Source: JAHJDR01 sp964609965 (GTDB lineage Bacteria > UBA10199 > JADGCS01). Taken from it: a stretch of DNA of 64,000 bases. Position numbers and translations under genes: made by a program. Location: contig CAZSTS010000001.1 of the NCBI GenBank assembly GCA_964609965.1, positions 248,001 through 312,000 on the forward strand. The letters are read 5' to 3'. The notes under the pieces are model-generated. The model saw only the letters and a list, made by a program, of their open reading frames with translations. It did no database searches and was not told where the DNA came from. Positions 18,939-26,824 of the stretch are shown here, piece after piece (the first letter of the stretch is position 1; each line of letters begins with the position of its first letter).

Positions 18939-19454
18939 TTAGTGGTAAACTACTTCGATATTTGGACCAAATTGCAATTGTCGCCTTTTGGCCTCTCGAA
19001 TGAGTTCGGTAGGCTCACACAAAACGACTTCTTCAATAGACTTACAATCTATGAGTTTTGAAAGCAAAAGCCTGACAGCATTACGCCAATCAAATTGAGA
19101 TTCAAAAAGCTGGCTGAGTGAAAAACAAACTTGTTTCATACGTTTTCTCTCAATGGTCTTTAGAAAATAATCTAGAACCTCGCTTATATGATCTTTTTCA
19201 AAGTCATCTTTGCCACCCAAACCAAGAACGAGCACTTCATTAGATTTAAAGCGGTTTTCTGATGGGATGAGCAATAACTCTTTGGCTTTGCCCGAAAATT
19301 TCTTTTGTTTTAGAAATTCTGAAAGACGTCCGTTAATTCGCCAATCAAGAACCCCTAAATAATTTTTTAAAGGTAAATCTTTCTCATAAATCATGAGAAC
19401 TATGATTTCAGTAGTTATTTTATCAATATTTTGACTCGTAAATGTTAATTTCAT
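18939..19454 (-). CDS. Stand-alone M17 leucyl-aminopeptidase N-terminal (macro-like) domain
   Basis: 171 residues match only the N-terminal domain of M17 aminopeptidases. Visible markers are LDWRINGRLSEFLKQKKFSGK, ELLLIP and EVLVLGLGGKDDFEKD. The C-terminal catalytic domain with its two-metal site is absent, and there is no continuation in any frame downstream. The fold is macro-domain-like, so it may bind a nucleotide-type ligand or regulate a full enzyme elsewhere. It lies between nusB (12 bp upstream) and the sigma factor gene on the same strand. Truncation of a former enzyme cannot be ruled out, but the frame is intact. Confidence 0.75.
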   Translation of the reverse strand: MKLTFTSQNIDKITTEIIVLMIYEKDLPLKNYLGVLDWRINGRLSEFLKQKKFSGKAKELLLIPSENRFKSNEVLVLGLGGKDDFEKDHISEVLDYFLKTIERKRMKQVCFSLSQLFESQFDWRNAVRLLLSKLIDCKSIEEVVLCEPTELIREAKRRQLQFGPNIEVVYH

Positions 19455-19466
19455 AGTATTATCGAA

Positions 19467-19862
19467 TCATGCACTGATTTTATCTAAAATTCCATTAATA
19501 AAACTACTCGAATCTTCTGTGCCATATTTTTTGGCCACTTCTAGGTATTCGTTGATGGTGACATTCTTTGGAATATCATCCATGTATTTAATTTCGGCAA
19601 CACCTAGCCGCAATATATTGCGATCAACACTAGCCATTCGAGAGAGCTTCCAATTATTTGAATGCTCTTCTATAAGTTCATTTATGGGGGTTTTGTTTAA
19701 ATTGTAAGTTTCTAAAAGTTTAATAGCAAAATTCTTTACTTCGACATCAGGCTTTTGTTCTAATTCGATCTGTTGAAAAACAGCTTCATAGGCTGTGCCA
19801 GTAAAATCGATTTCAAATACGGCTTTTAGGGCTAATTCTCTCGCTTTTCTTCTAAGACCCAC
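19467..19862 (-). CDS. nusB: Transcription antitermination factor NusB
   Basis: 131 residues, normal length, all-helical. It begins RRKARELALKAVFEIDFTG and ends with NEYLEVAKKYGTEDSSSFINGILDKI, the typical final helices. NusB with NusE (S10) binds boxA RNA and supports rRNA antitermination. It follows ribH with a 1-bp overlap, the usual ribH-nusB gene order. Confidence 0.96.
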   Translation of the reverse strand: MGLRRKARELALKAVFEIDFTGTAYEAVFQQIELEQKPDVEVKNFAIKLLETYNLNKTPINELIEEHSNNWKLSRMASVDRNILRLGVAEIKYMDDIPKNVTINEYLEVAKKYGTEDSSSFINGILDKISA

Positions 19863-20353
19863 TATATTTTCTCCAAAATTAGAATCGTGTCCAATAAGGC
19901 TGAGGCAGCTTCAGATCCTTTATTGTATTTGTTCTGAGAAGACCTCTCTTTTGCTTGTGCATCAGTATTTACAGTTATAACACCAAAAGCAATCGGACAT
20001 CCTGTATCTAACTGAACTCTCAAACAACCTTCAGTGACAGCTTTACAAACATAATCAAAGTGAGGTGTGTCACCTTTTATGACACAACCAATAGCAATAA
20101 TACCAGCATATTTTTTTGATTCAGCAACCTTCTTAGCCACCAATGGAATTTCAAATGCCCCTGACACTTCAAACACCTGGATCTGTGACGAAGAATAACC
20201 ATTTGCTTTTAAAGTTTTTAAAGCGCCCTTAAGCATGTTCTGACAAACAGTCCCATTAAAAAGGGCCACAACAATAGCTACTCTTTGTTTCTTGCTTGGT
20301 TTTCTATTTTGCTTGGATTGTTTTGATTTTCTTTTGACCGCCTTTAAGACCAT
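19862..20353 (-). CDS. ribH: 6,7-dimethyl-8-ribityllumazine synthase
   Basis: 163 residues. VVALFNGTVCQNMLKGA, VSGAFEIPLVAKK, GCVIKGDTPHFDYVC and FGVITVNTDAQAKERS are the family blocks, with the catalytic His in the TPHFDYV segment and the NKGSEAA end. It condenses 5-amino-6-ribitylamino-uracil with dihydroxybutanone phosphate. An extra basic N-terminus (about 20 residues rich in Lys/Gln/Ser) precedes the fold. Order ribBA-ribH-nusB on one strand indicates an operon. Confidence 0.96.
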   Translation of the reverse strand: MVLKAVKRKSKQSKQNRKPSKKQRVAIVVALFNGTVCQNMLKGALKTLKANGYSSSQIQVFEVSGAFEIPLVAKKVAESKKYAGIIAIGCVIKGDTPHFDYVCKAVTEGCLRVQLDTGCPIAFGVITVNTDAQAKERSSQNKYNKGSEAASALLDTILILEKI

Positions 20354-20391
20354 TTTTGACTACCTATAAATGTTAATTGAATTTGTAAAAC

Positions 20392-21615
20392 TTAAACCTT
20401 TTTTAACAAATGTCCCATTTTAGATTTTTTTGCCTTGAGATAATCTGTATTTGTAGCACAGGGTTCTGCTTCAATATGTACCCTATCAACAACCTCTAAT
20501 CCATAACCCTTTAATCCAATAATTTTTTTAGGGTTGTTTGTGAGCAAACGAATTTTCTTTAAACCTAAAAAGGCTAAAACCTGAGCTCCAATGCCATAAT
20601 CTCGTAAATCTGCTTTAAACCCCAGCTCTTCATTCGCCTGTACAGTATCAAAACCCTGATCTTGCATACCATAGGCCTTGATCTTATTTACAAGACCAAT
20701 CCCTCTTCCCTCTTGTCTTACATAGAGAATAACACCCTGACCTGCGTCTTCAATTTTTTGCATGGAGGCAGCGAGCTGCGAACCACAATCACATCTAGTA
20801 GAATTAAAAATGTCTCCTGTTAGGCATTCTGAATGGACACGAACGAGCACTGGGCTGTGAGGATCAATATCGCCCATAACGAGGGCGATATGGTGATAGT
20901 CATCAACATCGTTTTCAAAAACTTTGACCTTATAAGTTCCATACTTTGTGGGGAGACTTGCCTCAGCAACTATTTTTATGAGTGACTCGTAACGCATGCG
21001 GTATTTAATAATATCTGCGATAGTGACAATGTTGAGTCCGTGTTTTTCTGCAAATTTTTCTAAATCAGGCATTCTGGCCATTGTACCATCATCATTCATA
21101 ATCTCGCACATGACTCCGGCAGGCTTAAGACTAGCGAGCCTCGAAAGATCCACAGTGCCTTCAGTGTGACCTGCTCTCAATAACACGCCACCTTTCTTTG
21201 CTTGAATAGGAAATACATGACCAGGACTGACAATCTCACCTGGTTTTATATCTTTTTTAATAGCTGTTTGTATGGTGTGTGCTCTGTCAGCAGCAGAAAT
21301 ACCGGTTGTGACACCGTGACTGGCCTCGATTGATACTGTAAAACCAGTTTGGTACTTGCTCAAATTTGTGTTGACCATCAACGGGATATTTAGCTCTTGA
21401 ACACGTGTTTCTGTGAGGGAAAGACAAATCAACCCTCTAGCATATTTTGCCATAAAATTAATATGCTCTGGGGTTATTTTCTCGGCAGCAATAGTGATAT
21501 CACCTTCGTTTTCACGATCTTCATCATCTACCATTATGACCATTTTCCCGTTTTGATAGTCATCTATTGCCCTTTGGACGCGTTCATAAGCCTTGTTGTG
21601 TTCTGTAAAATTCAT
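20392..21615 (-). CDS. ribBA: Bifunctional DHBP synthase / GTP cyclohydrolase II
   Basis: 407 residues. The N-terminal RibB half (about 1-205) has MVDDEDRENEGDITIAAE and GHVFPIQAKKGGVLLRAGHTE. The C-terminal RibA half (about 210-400) has the zinc-binding CLTGDIFNSTRCDCGSQL (three Cys) and YVRQEGRGIGL. The protein makes both riboflavin precursors, from ribulose 5-phosphate and from GTP. There is no FMN riboswitch signature in the 178 bp upstream, so flavin control here, if any, uses another mechanism. ribH starts 38 bp downstream. Confidence 0.97.
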   Translation of the reverse strand: MNFTEHNKAYERVQRAIDDYQNGKMVIMVDDEDRENEGDITIAAEKITPEHINFMAKYARGLICLSLTETRVQELNIPLMVNTNLSKYQTGFTVSIEASHGVTTGISAADRAHTIQTAIKKDIKPGEIVSPGHVFPIQAKKGGVLLRAGHTEGTVDLSRLASLKPAGVMCEIMNDDGTMARMPDLEKFAEKHGLNIVTIADIIKYRMRYESLIKIVAEASLPTKYGTYKVKVFENDVDDYHHIALVMGDIDPHSPVLVRVHSECLTGDIFNSTRCDCGSQLAASMQKIEDAGQGVILYVRQEGRGIGLVNKIKAYGMQDQGFDTVQANEELGFKADLRDYGIGAQVLAFLGLKKIRLLTNNPKKIIGLKGYGLEVVDRVHIEAEPCATNTDYLKAKKSKMGHLLKKV

Positions 21616-21722
21616 GATCAGGTGACTATATTATTTATCGGAAAATATAAAGAGGCAAAAAGCTAAAGATAAGTAAAATACTTTTTATAAGAAAACAAGA
21701 TATCTAGCTGATATGATTGAAT

Positions 21723-21750
21723 AAAAAAGGGGGGATGCCTCCCCCCTTAA
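21723..21750 (-). terminator. Rho-independent terminator after the first M30-like gene
   Basis: AAGGGGGGAGGCATCCCCCCTT (minus strand, stem of GGGGGG with CCCCCC) is followed by a T-run. A second small GCCCCT/AGGGC hairpin lies next to it at about 21751-21764. It closes the gene ending at 21794 and separates it from ribBA. Confidence 0.85.
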
Positions 21751-21793
21751 AGCCCCTCAGGGCCGGGTAGTTCTATTTTTGCATCAAAAAAAG

Positions 21794-23410
21794 CTATTCT
21801 TGAATAACATATCCTCCAAAATCAGCAATTGTACTCCCTATGCTAATCTCTAAAGACCCGCCATTATCAATGATATCTTGCCCTGAAATCTGCATGTAAT
21901 TTATCGCAGAGCCAGATAGCGTGTCAGTAAATGGAAAACTAGATAGTTCTTGCACAGCAGGTCCATTGAGAACAGTGCCTCGGTTATCGTCTTGTACTGT
22001 TCTTAAATTAATTCCATTAAAACCAAAACGATTATCAGAGGACACACCTGTGTTAGACATGTATGTGGCTAATCCAAAAAGACCCATGAGATCCTTGAAT
22101 TGACTCTCTGAAGCACCAGCACCATAAACAGCGTTCACAACATTCTCGACACCTGTAAGATTTGTATCCAATAGGCTCTCAATAAAACTTGCTCCATCGC
22201 CAGAAAAATTCCCTAGTTCAAATTGTTCATAGAGGTATCGTACGAACAAATAGGACCCTCCTCGTTGGTAAAGACTTGTTCCACACGAAAAACAAGTATT
22301 TTGGATGTCATCAAGATAACCTGATACCCTTGCATAATTTTCAAGACCTGTCGTGGTCATGTAGCCACTAGCATTAATGCTATACATATCTTCTGCAAGA
22401 TGAGACATAGCCTCATTCAACCAAGATTCTTCAACTGAACCTCCATTGATATTATAGTGTTGATTAAAGCTTATCATGTGCTGGTATTCATGTACCAGCA
22501 CACCTGGAAAAATATTAGTTGTGGCAAAAGAATTTGTAACTGCTGTTCCATAGGCAGCATGAGGATCAGGTACAAAAGTATAGAATATTTCCATTTCATT
22601 ACTAATCGGATATGTTGAATCATCAAAAAGATCTGCTGCGTAAAAGAATCCAGTGACCATGCCACCTGAACTAGCACCTAATTCATTCACAGTTTGTGTA
22701 AACAGGACAGCAAATTTTCCATCTCCATTAATATCTGATTCAGTCCCAAAAAGATCCTGCTCATCTAAAATAACATTATTAAAATCAGTAGCCATTTCTT
22801 GAATTTCTAAAGCAGACAGATCACCGGCATTGCGATTATCAACATAGAATTGAAAGTAATCAGTTTGATATCTTAACGTAGCTGTGACGACATCATAGCT
22901 ACTTGAACTCGAAAACGAGTTTAAAACTTTAAATGTTCTTTGTGAACCTGTTGAGGCAAGTTTGATGAGGTGTGAGTTTGGATTACTGTCATCTTCAGTC
23001 AACAGAGCTTCGGGATCAAGATTTTCTTCGAAAGATCTGAGAAGATCATGAAAGTCACCTGTAATATCAGGATTATCATCTTCATTTCCTTCATCTAGGA
23101 ATCCATCATCTAGTAAAAAAGAACTGCTTAATGACTCACCCACCTGAAAAGCAGAAGACGAACTGCTCGTGCTATAAGAAAATAACATGAGAACTACCGT
23201 GTCTGTTGACGAGATATCGTCAAATGAAGCTGTGCCTTCAGATCCTGAGATGCTAACAGCACTAATATTACCGCCAACTACTGTGTCTGTTGTTGATCCA
23301 GAATCACTTGAACTTGATGAGCCCAAACCGGATCCACTACCTGAACATTGGGTAAAAAAGGTAAGAATACATACAAGTATGACGATGATGATAAATCTAT
23401 TTTGATGCAT
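21794..23410 (-). CDS. M30 (hyicolysin)-like metallopeptidase lipoprotein 1
   Basis: About 538 residues from the preferred start MHQNRF; a longer frame from 23449 lacks a better signal. The signal peptide ends at a lipobox-like FTQC, followed by a Gly/Ser-rich linker. The catalytic block has the zinc motif HEYQH at residue 307 and a downstream WLNEAMSHLAEDM. This resembles the M30 pattern, where a second Glu after the HExxH helix is a ligand. Later CFSCGTSLYQRGGSYLFVRYL contains a Cys pair. It should act as a surface or periplasmic protease. A paralogue lies 327 bp upstream on the same strand. Confidence 0.78.
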   Translation of the reverse strand: MHQNRFIIIVILVCILTFFTQCSGSGSGLGSSSSSDSGSTTDTVVGGNISAVSISGSEGTASFDDISSTDTVVLMLFSYSTSSSSSAFQVGESLSSSFLLDDGFLDEGNEDDNPDITGDFHDLLRSFEENLDPEALLTEDDSNPNSHLIKLASTGSQRTFKVLNSFSSSSSYDVVTATLRYQTDYFQFYVDNRNAGDLSALEIQEMATDFNNVILDEQDLFGTESDINGDGKFAVLFTQTVNELGASSGGMVTGFFYAADLFDDSTYPISNEMEIFYTFVPDPHAAYGTAVTNSFATTNIFPGVLVHEYQHMISFNQHYNINGGSVEESWLNEAMSHLAEDMYSINASGYMTTTGLENYARVSGYLDDIQNTCFSCGTSLYQRGGSYLFVRYLYEQFELGNFSGDGASFIESLLDTNLTGVENVVNAVYGAGASESQFKDLMGLFGLATYMSNTGVSSDNRFGFNGINLRTVQDDNRGTVLNGPAVQELSSFPFTDTLSGSAINYMQISGQDIIDNGGSLEISIGSTIADFGGYVIQE

Positions 23411-23668
23411 AGAACCCCAGCACACAAGGTGCATGGTTATAAGAAGCAATTAATGGACCAAATCACTCTTAAGGGAATAGATTATTTTTGTTTGTTATTT
23501 TAATAAGTTACAAAAGGTCTATAAAAGCGTAACAATTTGATAGGCAATATCTGCCTAATATTGAGTAGATGAATGCAAAGCTTATACATGGTTAACAATG
23601 CTTAAACATAAGAAACAGGATTATGCGATGGATAACAATGTTGGCAGAAGATAAAGGTTGCAGGTGTC

Positions 23669-23733
23669 AGATACGTTAATCGATAGTCAGCCGATATACG
23701 ATATACGATATGCGCCATTCGCTATTCGTTATA
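23669..23733. repeat. Word-iterated palindromic intergenic element
   Basis: The gap between the two M30-like genes contains CGATATACGATATACGATAT followed by a roughly complementary ATTCGCTATTCGTTATAC. Short words repeat with small changes, as in elements at 30214, 36111, 52143, 53425 and 62515. Confidence 0.5.
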
Positions 23734-23736
23734 CAA

Positions 23737-25371
23737 TTAATTATCGTGAATAAGATAAGCCCCAAGTCTTTCAATAACATCATCACTGACTGTAAATGAC
23801 AATTGCCCATCAGCTTGATTTAAAAGAGTTCTTGGAACCTGCAAATAAGATATACCCGTTGAAGGAATGCTTCCAGTATAAGGGAAATCATTTATCTCAA
23901 TAACGGAAGGTCCTTGTAAATAAGTCCCTCTATAGTCTTCCACTTTACCACGCATTTTAAAGCCAAAAAATTCAAATTGATTACTTTGAGCATAGCCTGA
24001 ATCTGAAAGATACAGTGCCAACGAAAAGGAACCTATGAGTTTTTTAAATTCATCCTGACTTAATCCTTCACCTAAAGCAGCTGCCACGACATTACTTTTT
24101 CCTACCAAATCTGTTTGCACCAAAGATTTTAGTAAATCCATACCATCTTGAGTACCTGGAAGATTTCCTAATTCAGCCTGTTCATAAAGGTATTTTACAA
24201 AAAGATAAGAGCCCCCTCTTTGCTCCAGAGTGGTGCCACAAGTAAAACAAATATCTGATACACCTGCTAAATAGCCTGAAACCCGTGATGGGTTTTCAGA
24301 TCCATATCCTGTAATAAGCGAATCAGAATTAAGAGTAGAAAAGTCTTCAGCTAAATGAGAAAGACCTTCATTGAGCCATCCAAGTTCGGCTAAGCCATCA
24401 GAAACAAAGTAATGTTGGTTAAAGTTGATCATATGCTGAAACTCATGAGGAAATACATTTGGAAGAACAGAACTCATTGTAAAGGATTTTGAAACAGGTA
24501 TGCCAAATTTACCATCTTGATCTGGCACATATGCATACATAATTTCCATTTCGTTACTAAATGGGTATTTTTTTGAATCAAAAAGATCAAGAGCGTAGAA
24601 AAAACCTGTAATCATACCTCCATATTTTTGACCCAATTCATTAATCACATGACTAAACAAGATAACGAACTTCCCATCACCATTCACATCAGACTCTTGG
24701 CCAAAAACACTTCTTTCCAATAGAAGTATCTTAGTAAAATCTTCTGCTAATGTATTGATTTCCTCATCAGTAAATATGTCATTATCGCGCTTATCAATAT
24801 ACACATCAAAATAGTTGTTTTGATAACGAAGCTCTGCCGACACGAATTCATAACTATCTACTGAAAAAGAATTTATTATTTTAAACTCACGCTCCTCTCC
24901 TATTTTTAAAGCCCTTGTTAAAAATGCATTTGAAGAAATTTCAGGAAGAGGTTCATTCTCACTCAGGTTGCTTTCACGATTTCTTAAAAGATTATTAAAG
25001 TTCTCAACAGGATCTTCGGTATCTAGTGTGACTTTCTGTAAGAATTGATTGCTCGTCCCAGTAGATGGATCTGCACCATTAGAAAAATCATCGAGCTTGA
25101 TAGCAACATTGTCATTAGATTTTTGATAAGAATAAACTGCCAAAACAATATCCCCATCTTTTGTCCCTTCATCTATGGGTACTGTTATTTCACCATTAGA
25201 GATATTGAGTTCAGTAATATTTCCCCCTACTGCTGTTTTGTATTCTCCTGGTTGATTTGTTGGTGTTTGAGCTGAGAGAGACTCCATAGGGCCATCATAA
25301 CCGCAGTTAATGGAAAGAAATATCATTCCAAAAACTGGTAAATACCAATTTGCTGCTTTCCGAGTTTTCAT
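23737..25371 (-). CDS. M30 (hyicolysin)-like metallopeptidase lipoprotein 2
   Basis: 544 residues. Signal peptide with lipobox ending SINC at about residue 23. The architecture matches the neighbouring paralogue: an N-terminal beta-type region, VDVYIDKRDN-like strands, the zinc motif HEFQH at residue 309, then WLNEGLSHLAEDF and CFTCGTTLEQRGGSYLFVKYL. The HEFQHMINFNQH string is nearly identical to the M30 hyicolysin signature. It is probably a cell-surface protease. The pair shares the ISNEMEI/FSNEMEI and GDGKF segments, so it arose by tandem duplication followed by marked divergence. Confidence 0.8.
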   Translation of the reverse strand: MKTRKAANWYLPVFGMIFLSINCGYDGPMESLSAQTPTNQPGEYKTAVGGNITELNISNGEITVPIDEGTKDGDIVLAVYSYQKSNDNVAIKLDDFSNGADPSTGTSNQFLQKVTLDTEDPVENFNNLLRNRESNLSENEPLPEISSNAFLTRALKIGEEREFKIINSFSVDSYEFVSAELRYQNNYFDVYIDKRDNDIFTDEEINTLAEDFTKILLLERSVFGQESDVNGDGKFVILFSHVINELGQKYGGMITGFFYALDLFDSKKYPFSNEMEIMYAYVPDQDGKFGIPVSKSFTMSSVLPNVFPHEFQHMINFNQHYFVSDGLAELGWLNEGLSHLAEDFSTLNSDSLITGYGSENPSRVSGYLAGVSDICFTCGTTLEQRGGSYLFVKYLYEQAELGNLPGTQDGMDLLKSLVQTDLVGKSNVVAAALGEGLSQDEFKKLIGSFSLALYLSDSGYAQSNQFEFFGFKMRGKVEDYRGTYLQGPSVIEINDFPYTGSIPSTGISYLQVPRTLLNQADGQLSFTVSDDVIERLGAYLIHDN

Positions 25372-25843
25372 GTTTACCCCTAAAATAGGTGCCTAATTAC
25401 TCAGAAAGCAAAAGCCATGCCACGGATTTTGATTATTTTATAGCGCTATATTACTCAATTATATTAACCAGATAACAAGCTTTGATTAATGACTGCATCA
25501 TTTAACATGTCTTTCATTTTTTTCTTTGAACAGTATTATGCGATTTTGTTTATCATTATGATACGCTTACGTTTTTTCGATGACGCGGTGCTTATAAACA
25601 TCTAAAAAATAAGCGGTAAATTTTAGGACCTGAAGCAGGTAGAAATAACTTTCTCTCTCAGATTGATAAACCGTCAATCTTTTGTTCTTTTCTTAATAAA
25701 TGAGATTGAGAATTGAATAATTTACTATTTGAAATATTCAACCTCGTCACTTATGTCCGCCCTGTTGATATTACTGGTAAACGATTTGATATGAGTTAAT
25801 TCAACATGACCTTCATAATCCACAATAAACAATTAGAGGTGTT
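25372..25843. other. Intergenic region, nothing recognised
   Basis: About 470 bp of AT-rich sequence between divergent genes. I see a small ACCT/AGGT hairpin near 25628-25640 but no open frame of interest, tRNA, riboswitch or clear terminator. It probably holds the promoters for the M30-like gene and the CheY-like gene. Confidence 0.5.
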
Positions 25844-26197
25844 ATGACACGATCACAAAAAAAGATTCTTGTAATAGATGACGAAGGTGAACTTATAGAC
25901 GTGCTGTCAACCCGACTAAAATCAGAGGGTTTTGAAGTAGACTCTGCCTTGGACGGACTCACAGGTATTGAAAAAGTTTATTCTTTTAAACCCGATGTCA
26001 TCCTTCTTGATATCAGCATGCCTGGCATCAGTGGTTGGGAAGTTTGTGAAAGACTGAGAGCTGATCCCAGGACTAAAAATGTAAAAATATTTATTATCAC
26101 TGGAACCAGAGACTTGAAACAAACAAAAAAGGCTGGAGCTGATCGTGTGATTCTCAAACCTTTGAATTTTGACGAAGTCTTGAGCGCCCTAAAATAA
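25844..26197 (+). CDS. Single-domain CheY-like response regulator
   Basis: 117 residues, receiver domain only. The acidic pocket is Asp12-Asp13, the phospho-acceptor is Asp56 in LLDISMPG, then Thr in ITGT and Lys in LKPL. With no output domain it probably works by protein contact or as a phosphorelay intermediate. A GAGGTG ribosome site precedes the ATG. It is followed 17 bp later by the DUF502 membrane protein, suggesting an operon. No histidine kinase is adjacent; the orphan kinase at 11423 is a possible but untested partner. Confidence 0.93.
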   Translation: MTRSQKKILVIDDEGELIDVLSTRLKSEGFEVDSALDGLTGIEKVYSFKPDVILLDISMPGISGWEVCERLRADPRTKNVKIFIITGTRDLKQTKKAGADRVILKPLNFDEVLSALK

Positions 26198-26214
26198 TCA
26201 GGGAATTTTTCATC

Positions 26215-26820
26215 ATGAAAAAAATAAAATACGTGATTAAAACCGCCCTTATCGGTGGCATAACAGTGATTCTCCCTGTAGCCCTTTTGGTTATCATATT
26301 CAAATGGCTACTTAAAATTGTCACTAATATTATCCAACCCTTTACAAACATCATCACAGCCACAGCTCACACTCAAGAGCTCATTGCAGATATTATAGTG
26401 ATCATCATCCTTCTTCTCACTTGTTTTATTGTAGGGTTGGTTGTCAAAACCAAGATTGGTAAATTCATTCACCACAGCTTAGAAGATAACATTCTCAAAT
26501 TCGCCCCTGGTTACAACATGATTAAAGAAACAATCATGCAATTTTTGGGTAAATCAAAACCGCCTTTTTCTGATGTCTGTTTAGTACAACTTTTTGAAAA
26601 CAGCACAATGTGTACAGGTTTTGTCACTGACACGCACGAGGACGGAAGCTACACAGTCTTTGTACCCACAGGCCCTAACCCGACCTCAGGGCTTATTTAT
26701 CACGTCAAAGGAGAATTTGTGCGTATTGTAGATGTGACTGTAGAATCTGCTATGCGCTCTATCTTAAGTTGTGGGGCTGGTTCTGAAAGACTGTTGAGTG
26801 CTGTTAAGAATTCTCATTAA
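26215..26820 (+). CDS. DUF502 family membrane protein
   Basis: 201 residues with two membrane helices (about 8-30 and 58-82) separated by a short loop, and a C-terminal soluble domain with YTVFVPTGPNPTSGLIYHV, the conserved DUF502 segment. The family's function is not established. It lies 17 bp after the CheY-like gene and converges on the 635-residue protein gene with 4 bp between. Confidence 0.85.
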   Translation: MKKIKYVIKTALIGGITVILPVALLVIIFKWLLKIVTNIIQPFTNIITATAHTQELIADIIVIIILLLTCFIVGLVVKTKIGKFIHHSLEDNILKFAPGYNMIKETIMQFLGKSKPPFSDVCLVQLFENSTMCTGFVTDTHEDGSYTVFVPTGPNPTSGLIYHVKGEFVRIVDVTVESAMRSILSCGAGSERLLSAVKNSH

Positions 26821-26824
26821 TATC

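Noticed and set aside
18939..19454. Frameshifted full leucyl aminopeptidase
   Set aside because: No frame downstream encodes the catalytic domain before the sigma factor gene, so this is a short protein as it stands.
21616..21793. FMN riboswitch before ribBA
   Set aside because: The region lacks the RFN core motifs and holds only the terminator of the next gene.
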